The notes beneath the pieces were generated by a model. That model saw only the letters and a list, made by a program, of their open reading frames with translations, ran no database searches and was not told where the DNA came from. 64,000 nt of DNA from Microbacterium sp. LWH7-1.2 (GTDB lineage Bacteria; Actinomycetota; Actinomycetes; Actinomycetales; Microbacteriaceae): NCBI RefSeq assembly GCF_038397755.1, contig NZ_CP151637.1, forward strand, positions 2,418,001 to 2,482,000, given 5' to 3'. Below are positions 59,541-64,000 of this stretch, piece after piece (positions within the stretch are counted from its first letter, which is position 1; each line of letters begins with the position of its first letter). The position numbers and the translations under genes are program-made.

Positions 59541-60314
59541 TTACAGCGGCGTGACGTAGGCGTTCGTGATGCCGCCGTCGACCACGAAGGCGGTCGCCGT
59601 GATGAACGACGCGTCGTCCGAGGCCAGGAAGGCGACCGCGGCGGCGAGCTCCTCAGGCTCGGCGAACCGGCCCATCGGCACGTGCACGAGCCGGCGCTGC
59701 GCGCGCTCGGGGTCCTTGGCGAACAGCTCCTGCAGCAGCGGGGTGTTCACCGGCCCGGGGCACAGAGCGTTCACGCGGATGCCCTGCCGTGCGAACTGCA
59801 CGCCGAGCTCGCGGGTCATGGCGAGTACGCCGCCCTTCGACGCGGTGTACGAGATCTGCGACGTCGCCGAGCCGAGCAGCGCCACGAACGACGCGGTGTT
59901 GATGATCGACCCCTTGCCCGCCGGCACCATGTGCCGCAGGGCCGCGCGGGAGCACAGGTACACCGACTTGAGGTTCACGTCCTGCACGCGGTCCCACGCC
60001 GGCAGCTCGGTCGTCTCGATCGAGTCGTCGTCTGCGGGCGAGATGCCGGCGTTGTTGAATGCGATGTCGATGCGGCCGAACTCGGCGGCGACGCCGTCGA
60101 ACACCGCGTCGACCTGCGTCTCGTCGGCGACGTTCACCTGGCGGAAGACGCCGTCGACATCGTCCGCGGCGACCTCGCCGCTGGCCGGGTCGAGGTCGGC
60201 GATCACGACACGCGCGCCCTCCGCCGAGAACCGCCGCGCCGTCGCCAGCCCGATCCCGGACGCGCCGCCCGTGATGATCGCGACCCGGTCCTTGAGTCTC
60301 GCCGTCAGATCCAT
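59541..60314 (-). CDS. SDR-family oxidoreductase
   Basis: 257-residue classical short-chain dehydrogenase. Cofactor motif TGGASGIGLATARRF, NNAGIS, catalytic Ser in NTASFVALLGSATSQ and YTASKGG (Tyr/Lys), and PGPVNTPLLQELF. It resembles glucose/3-oxoacyl-ACP-reductase-type SDRs that are common in the actinobacterial gamma-glutamyl-polyamine and ethanolamine clusters, where the real substrate is often an aldehyde intermediate or a hydroxyacid. The start at 60314 is 11 bp after the aldehyde dehydrogenase stop. Confidence 0.88.
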   Translation of the reverse strand: MDLTARLKDRVAIITGGASGIGLATARRFSAEGARVVIADLDPASGEVAADDVDGVFRQVNVADETQVDAVFDGVAAEFGRIDIAFNNAGISPADDDSIETTELPAWDRVQDVNLKSVYLCSRAALRHMVPAGKGSIINTASFVALLGSATSQISYTASKGGVLAMTRELGVQFARQGIRVNALCPGPVNTPLLQELFAKDPERAQRRLVHVPMGRFAEPEELAAAVAFLASDDASFITATAFVVDGGITNAYVTPL

Positions 60315-60325
60315 GCTGTTCCCTC

Positions 60326-61684
60326 TCAGTCCGTCGCGAAGAAGACGTTCTTGGTCTCGGTGAAGTGCTCGGCGGCGTCGGGGCCGAGCTCGCGCCCGAG
60401 ACCCGAAGCCTTCATCCCGCCGAACGGCGTCCAGTACCGCACCGACGCGTGCGAGTTGACCGACAGCACACCGCTCTTCACACCGCGCGAGACCCGCACC
60501 GCGCGGCCCAGGTTCTCGGTCCAGATGGAGCCGGCGAGTCCGTAGATCGTGTCGTTCGCCAGGCGGATCGCGTCGGCCTCGTCATCGAACGGGAGCACCG
60601 CGACGACGGGGCCGAAAACCTCCTCCTGCGCGATGCGGTCGCCGCGATCGGCCAGCACCACAGTCGGCGCCAACCAGAAACCGTCGCCGTCCGGGGCCGA
60701 GCCGCGGAACGCCACGTTCGCGCCGTCGAGGAATCCCTCGACCGTGCTCCGATGGGATTCCGAGATCAGCGGCCCCATCTCCGTCCCCTCGTCCGCGGGG
60801 TCGCCGACGCGCCACGCCCGCACCGCGGGCTCGAGCAGCTCGAGGAAGCGGTCGTACACGGGCCGCTCGACCAGGATCCGGCTGCGGGCGCAGCAGTCCT
60901 GGCCGGCGTTGTCGAACACGGCGCCCGGCGCCGCGGCCGCCGCCTTTTCAAGGTCGGCGTCGGCGAACACGATGTTGGCGCTCTTGCCGCCCAGCTCCAG
61001 GGTCACGGGCTTCAGCTCGCGCGCACAGCCGGCCGCGACATCCGTTCCCACCGACGTCGAGCCGGTGAAGACGACCTTGCGCACGTCCGGGTGCGAGACG
61101 AAGCGCTGCCCGACCACCGAGCCCGAGCCGGTGATCACCTCGAAGAGCCCCTCCGGCAGTCCGGCGAGAAGCGCGAGTTCCCCGAGGCGCACCGCCGTCA
61201 GAGGAGTCAGCTCAGCAGGTTTGAGCACGACGGCGTTGCCTGCGGCGAGCGCCGGCGCAAAACCCCACGACGCGATCGTCATCGGGAAGTTCCACGGCAC
61301 GATGATCCCGACGACCCCGTACGGCTCGTGGAAGGTGACGTCGAGACCGCCCGCGACCGGGATCTGCTGCCCCGAGAGCCGCTCGGGCGCACCGGCGGAG
61401 AAGTTCAGCACCTGCGCCACGTGCGACGCCTCCCACCGGGCCGACGCGATCGGGTGCCCTGAGTTGAGCACCTCCAGCTGCGCCAGCTCCTCGACGTGCG
61501 CCTCGACGACACGCGCGAACGACCGCAGCGCGTCCGCACGCGCGACCGGCGGCAGCGACGCCCACGAACGCTGTGCGGCGACGGCGCGCGAGATCGCAGC
61601 ATCCGTCTCGTCCACGCTCGCCCGCGCGACCTCGCGGATCGGCAGCGCGGTCGCGGGGTTGATGACGGTGAACACGGCGCTCAT
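60326..61684 (-). CDS. Aldehyde dehydrogenase of the gamma-glutamyl-polyamine pathway
   Basis: 452 residues. Catalytic Cys in NAGQDCCARSRIL, general base Glu in TLELGGKSAN, NAD loop FTGSTSVGTD and GIIVPWNFPM. In the Puu route it would oxidise gamma-glutamyl-gamma-aminobutyraldehyde to gamma-glutamyl-GABA. Its start overlaps the stop of the PuuD-like gene (ATGA at 61681-61684), so it is coupled to it. Compared with the ALDH at 18.5 kb it is a separate subfamily member with CysCys at the active site. Confidence 0.92.
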   Translation of the reverse strand: MSAVFTVINPATALPIREVARASVDETDAAISRAVAAQRSWASLPPVARADALRSFARVVEAHVEELAQLEVLNSGHPIASARWEASHVAQVLNFSAGAPERLSGQQIPVAGGLDVTFHEPYGVVGIIVPWNFPMTIASWGFAPALAAGNAVVLKPAELTPLTAVRLGELALLAGLPEGLFEVITGSGSVVGQRFVSHPDVRKVVFTGSTSVGTDVAAGCARELKPVTLELGGKSANIVFADADLEKAAAAAPGAVFDNAGQDCCARSRILVERPVYDRFLELLEPAVRAWRVGDPADEGTEMGPLISESHRSTVEGFLDGANVAFRGSAPDGDGFWLAPTVVLADRGDRIAQEEVFGPVVAVLPFDDEADAIRLANDTIYGLAGSIWTENLGRAVRVSRGVKSGVLSVNSHASVRYWTPFGGMKASGLGRELGPDAAEHFTETKNVFFATD

Positions 61685-62433
61685 GCGGTCGGCACCTCCC
61701 GAGATGCGTAGACGGATGCCGCGGCCACGAGTCCCGCGAACAGCCGGCGGTCCTCCTGGTTCTGCTCAGGGTGCCACTGCACTCCGAGGACGTAGCCCTC
61801 GCCGTCGGACTCGAACGCCTGCACGAGACCGTCGTCGCTGTGGGCGGTCGCCACGAGGCCGTCGCCGAGCCGGTCGACGCCCTGATGGTGGTAGCTGTGC
61901 ACCGCGAGCGCGCCGGGGCCGACGAGCCCCGCCAGACGCGATCCCTCGTCCACCAAGACGTCGTTCGTCGCGAAGACGCCGCCCCCGACGCGGAACCGTT
62001 CGGTGCCGAGCACCTCGGGCAGGTGCTGGTGCAGCGTGCCGCCGCGTGCGACGTTCACGAGCTGCAGGCCGCGGCAGATCGCGAGCACCGGCAGCCGTCG
62101 CTCTTCCGCGCCTCGGAAGAGCGCCAGCTCCCACGCATCGCGATCCGGGCGGGCAGCGTCCGTGAGCGGATGCCGCTCGGCACCGTAGAGCTCCGGCTGC
62201 ACGTCGAGGCCGCCGGTGAGGATGAGGCCGTCGAGCCCGTCGAGCACCGCGTCGGCGGCGATCTCGGGATCCGGCTGCGGCGGCAGCAGCACCGCGATGC
62301 CGCCCGACCCCGTCACCGAGTCGAAGTAGACCTCCGGCAGGAAGGCCGCCCGCACGTCCCACACCCCCTGCTTCGCCTGCTCGAGGTAGGTCGTCAGACC
62401 GATCACCGGCTTCCTAGAGGCGTTCGAAGCCAC
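61681..62433 (-). CDS. Gamma-glutamyl-gamma-aminobutyrate hydrolase (PuuD-like)
   Basis: Class I glutamine-amidotransferase-fold hydrolase of 250 residues. The nucleophile is Cys in VLAICRGLQLVN, with the His-Glu pair in LGVQWHPEQNQ; ILTGGLDVQPELYG and HSYHHQGVDRLGDG are further family marks. It would release GABA from its glutamyl conjugate. The GTG at 62433 (GAGAGGG upstream) overlaps the glutamine-synthetase gene by 20 bp; a second start at 62406 (AGGAAG upstream) gives the canonical VIGLTTY beginning and is nearly as good. Confidence 0.92.
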   Translation of the reverse strand: MASNASRKPVIGLTTYLEQAKQGVWDVRAAFLPEVYFDSVTGSGGIAVLLPPQPDPEIAADAVLDGLDGLILTGGLDVQPELYGAERHPLTDAARPDRDAWELALFRGAEERRLPVLAICRGLQLVNVARGGTLHQHLPEVLGTERFRVGGGVFATNDVLVDEGSRLAGLVGPGALAVHSYHHQGVDRLGDGLVATAHSDDGLVQAFESDGEGYVLGVQWHPEQNQEDRRLFAGLVAAASVYASREVPTA

Positions 62434-63769
62434 GGACCCTCTCCCAGTCGGTCACGGCGCCGTCATAGGCCTCGACCTCGATGCGCGCCTGGTTCAGGTA
62501 GTGGTCGACCATGTCGTCGCCGAAGGCCGCGCGGGCGATGGCCGACTCGTCGAACAGCTGCGCCGCTTCGCGCAGCGTCGTCGGAAGGTGGTCGACGCCC
62601 GCGGTATACGCGTTGCCCTCGAGTCGATCAGGCAGCGGCAGCTCGTGCTCGATGCCGTGAAGCCCTCCCGCGATGATCGCGGCGATGCCGAGGTACGGGT
62701 TGACGTCGCCGCCGGGCACACGGTTCTCGACGCGCAGTGATGAGCCGCGGCCGATCACACGCAGCGCGCAGGTGCGGTTGTCGACACCCCACGCGATGCC
62801 GGTCGGGGCGAACGAGCCCTTCGCGAACCGCTTGTACGAGTTGATGTTCGGCGCGTAGAGCAGCGTGAACTCGCGAAGCGTGGCGAGGATGCCGGCGATC
62901 CAGTGCTCCATGAACGGGCTGAAGCCGTGGTCGCCTTCGCCCGCCATGACGGGATCGCCCGCAGCGGAACGCACCGACAGGTGGATGTGGCAGCTGTTGC
63001 CCTCGCGCTCGTTGAACTTCGCCATGAAGGTCAGGGACTTGCCGTGGTGCTCGGCGATCGCCTTCGCGCCGTTCTTGTAGATCGCGTGCTGGTCGGCGGT
63101 CTCCTGCGCCTCGGCGTAGCGGAACGCGATCTCCTGCTGACCGAGATTGCACTCGCCCTTGACGCCCTCGGTGTAGAGGCCGGCCCCGTCCATCGACAGG
63201 CGGATGTCGCGCAGCAGCGGTTCGAGACGGCCCGAGGCGAGCAGGTCGTAGTCGACGTTGTAGTCGGTCGACGGCGTGAGATCGCGATAGCCCTTGGCCC
63301 AGGCATCCCGATAGGTGTCGTCGAAGACGATGAACTCGAGCTCGGTGCCCGAGAAGGCGACGAGACCGCGGTCGGCAAGGCGCTGACGCTGGCGGTTCAG
63401 GATGTCCCGCGGAGACTGCACGACGGGCTCGCCGTTCTCCCACGTGAGGTCGGCCATGACGAGCGCCGATCCGGGAAGCCAGGGGATGCACCGGAGGGTG
63501 GAGACGTCGGGCTTCAGCATCATGTCGCCGTAGCCGGTCTCCCAGCTCGACATCGCGTAGCCGTCGACCGTGTTCATGTCGACGTCGACCGACAGCAGGT
63601 AGTTGCACGCCTCGGCGCCGTGGGGCAGCACCTCCTCCTGGAAGAGCCGCGCCGACACCCGCTTGCCGACCAGGCGCCCCTGCGCGTCGGCGAACGCGAC
63701 GACGACGGTGTCGATGTCTCCGGCGGCGATCCCGGCGTTCAGCTGCTCGACGGTGAGGTTGCCCGGCAC
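62414..63769 (-). CDS. Gamma-glutamyl-polyamine synthetase (glutamine synthetase family)
   Basis: 451 residues of the GlnA-like/PuuA class, not the nitrogen-assimilating GlnA. Visible blocks are VAFSGTELEFIVFDDTYRD (metal-binding Glu), TEGVKGECNLGQQEIAFRYA, MAKFNEREGNSCHIHLS (His-binding site), SYKRFAKGSFAPTGIAWGVD and GGDVNPYLGIAAIIAGGLHG. In the pathway it ligates glutamate to a polyamine such as putrescine. The GTG start at 63769 has AGGAGGAGG upstream. First gene of a five-gene minus-strand operon with PuuD-like, ALDH, SDR and FCD regulator genes. Adenylation site text is not the classical one. Confidence 0.9.
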   Translation of the reverse strand: MPGNLTVEQLNAGIAAGDIDTVVVAFADAQGRLVGKRVSARLFQEEVLPHGAEACNYLLSVDVDMNTVDGYAMSSWETGYGDMMLKPDVSTLRCIPWLPGSALVMADLTWENGEPVVQSPRDILNRQRQRLADRGLVAFSGTELEFIVFDDTYRDAWAKGYRDLTPSTDYNVDYDLLASGRLEPLLRDIRLSMDGAGLYTEGVKGECNLGQQEIAFRYAEAQETADQHAIYKNGAKAIAEHHGKSLTFMAKFNEREGNSCHIHLSVRSAAGDPVMAGEGDHGFSPFMEHWIAGILATLREFTLLYAPNINSYKRFAKGSFAPTGIAWGVDNRTCALRVIGRGSSLRVENRVPGGDVNPYLGIAAIIAGGLHGIEHELPLPDRLEGNAYTAGVDHLPTTLREAAQLFDESAIARAAFGDDMVDHYLNQARIEVEAYDGAVTDWERVRGFERL

Positions 63770-63959
63770 CCGTTCCTCCTCCTGCTGTCGACGTGCGACG
63801 AGACTCGTGAGCGCGGTCCTCCCGAACCGCGCTCACCCGCACACTCTAACCAAAATCCGTTTCAAAGGTAGACACAGCCGACCAATAGGCACCACAATCG
63901 GCGAAAAGTGCATGAGCGCGACCCGAGCGCACCTCCCTTCGCGAATCCTTGGAGGACCG
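63770..63959. promoter_or_regulatory. Divergent control region of the polyamine operon
   Basis: A 190-bp gap between the glutamine-synthetase-like gene (leftward) and a new gene (rightward). An AT-rich core at 63848-63875 contains CCGTTTCAAAGG (63857-63868), which resembles the CCGTTTGCAGG part of the FadR-type repeats upstream of the regulator gene; a third operator is therefore possible. No clear -35/-10 pair could be fixed. Confidence 0.4.
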
Positions 63960-64000
63960 ATGTCCCAAGCGAGCAGTGCCACTCCGCCGGAATCCCCGGC
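63960..64000 (+). CDS. Start of a divergent gene cut by the window end
   Basis: ATG at 63960 with GGAGG 7-8 nt upstream opens a frame reading SQASSATPPESPA to the window edge. Thirteen residues do not allow identification. Polyamine or APC-type permease genes often diverge from glutamyl-polyamine operons, so a transporter is the best guess, with no direct evidence. Confidence 0.5.
   Translation, partial: MSQASSATPPESP

Noticed and set aside
1-64000. CRISPR array, rRNA genes, toxin-antitoxin pairs, restriction systems
   Set aside because: I looked for regularly spaced repeats, rRNA signatures and small paired genes and found none that could be supported.

Overview
The window is high-GC DNA with short intergenic gaps, many GTG starts, purine-rich ribosome binding sites and many overlapping operon genes. 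The DUF222/HNH gene with a LexA-type box, the rifamycin-type HelR helicase, the DUF2520-panC-panB run, the glutamate-capping polyamine operon and the very frequent word GGATGCTGC all point to an actinobacterium. My inference is Microbacteriaceae, most likely Microbacterium; no rRNA or marker phylogeny is available here to prove it.

Layout. 0-3.4 kb: a GntR/UTRA regulator and a three-gene overlapping pantothenate operon. 3.4-8.3 kb: a formylglycine-type sulfatase, then helR behind an inverted repeat that looks like the rifamycin-associated element. 8.4-12 kb: an ABM-fold protein, a cytosolic HtrA-like protease, an alpha-toroid protein and CorA. 12-20 kb: an amine-use module (copper amine oxidase, APC permease, FeaR-like AraC regulator, aldehyde dehydrogenase) with a DUF222/HNH gene lying inside it. 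20-28 kb: a sugar-acid dehydratase/alcohol dehydrogenase pair, a decayed surface-protein gene, a VOC protein, an amino acid decarboxylase, an aldo/keto reductase and tRNA-Ser(CGA).

From the tRNA-Ser gene (28.2 kb) to lactate dehydrogenase (55.6 kb) lies an accessory carbohydrate region. It first holds an ABC importer, a LacI regulator, an alpha-L-fucosidase and L-fuconate dehydratase, with two near-identical operators and a broken aldose dehydrogenase. After an IS-like scar and two envelope genes comes a second polysaccharide locus (39-53.6 kb): a large secreted protein with an alginate-lyase-like domain, a second ABC importer, GH36 alpha-galactosidase, a 2-hydroxyacid dehydrogenase, two GH43 enzymes and a second LacI regulator. 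One 14-bp operator type recurs upstream of five of its genes, so it reads as a single regulon. Its edges are decaying: a GH36 paralogue, a GH29 fucosidase and an MFS transporter have each lost an internal segment, and a GH43 tail lies in a promoter region. Neither importer has its own ATPase gene, so both probably use a shared MsiK-type ATPase.

55.6-64 kb returns to core-like genes: lactate dehydrogenase, radA, two small genes, and a gamma-glutamyl polyamine operon (glutamine synthetase-like ligase, PuuD-type hydrolase, aldehyde dehydrogenase, SDR, FadR-type regulator), with a divergent gene cut off by the window end. The word GGATGCTGC occurs at least 17 times outside 24.5-55.5 kb and I found none inside it, which independently supports an acquired origin for that region.
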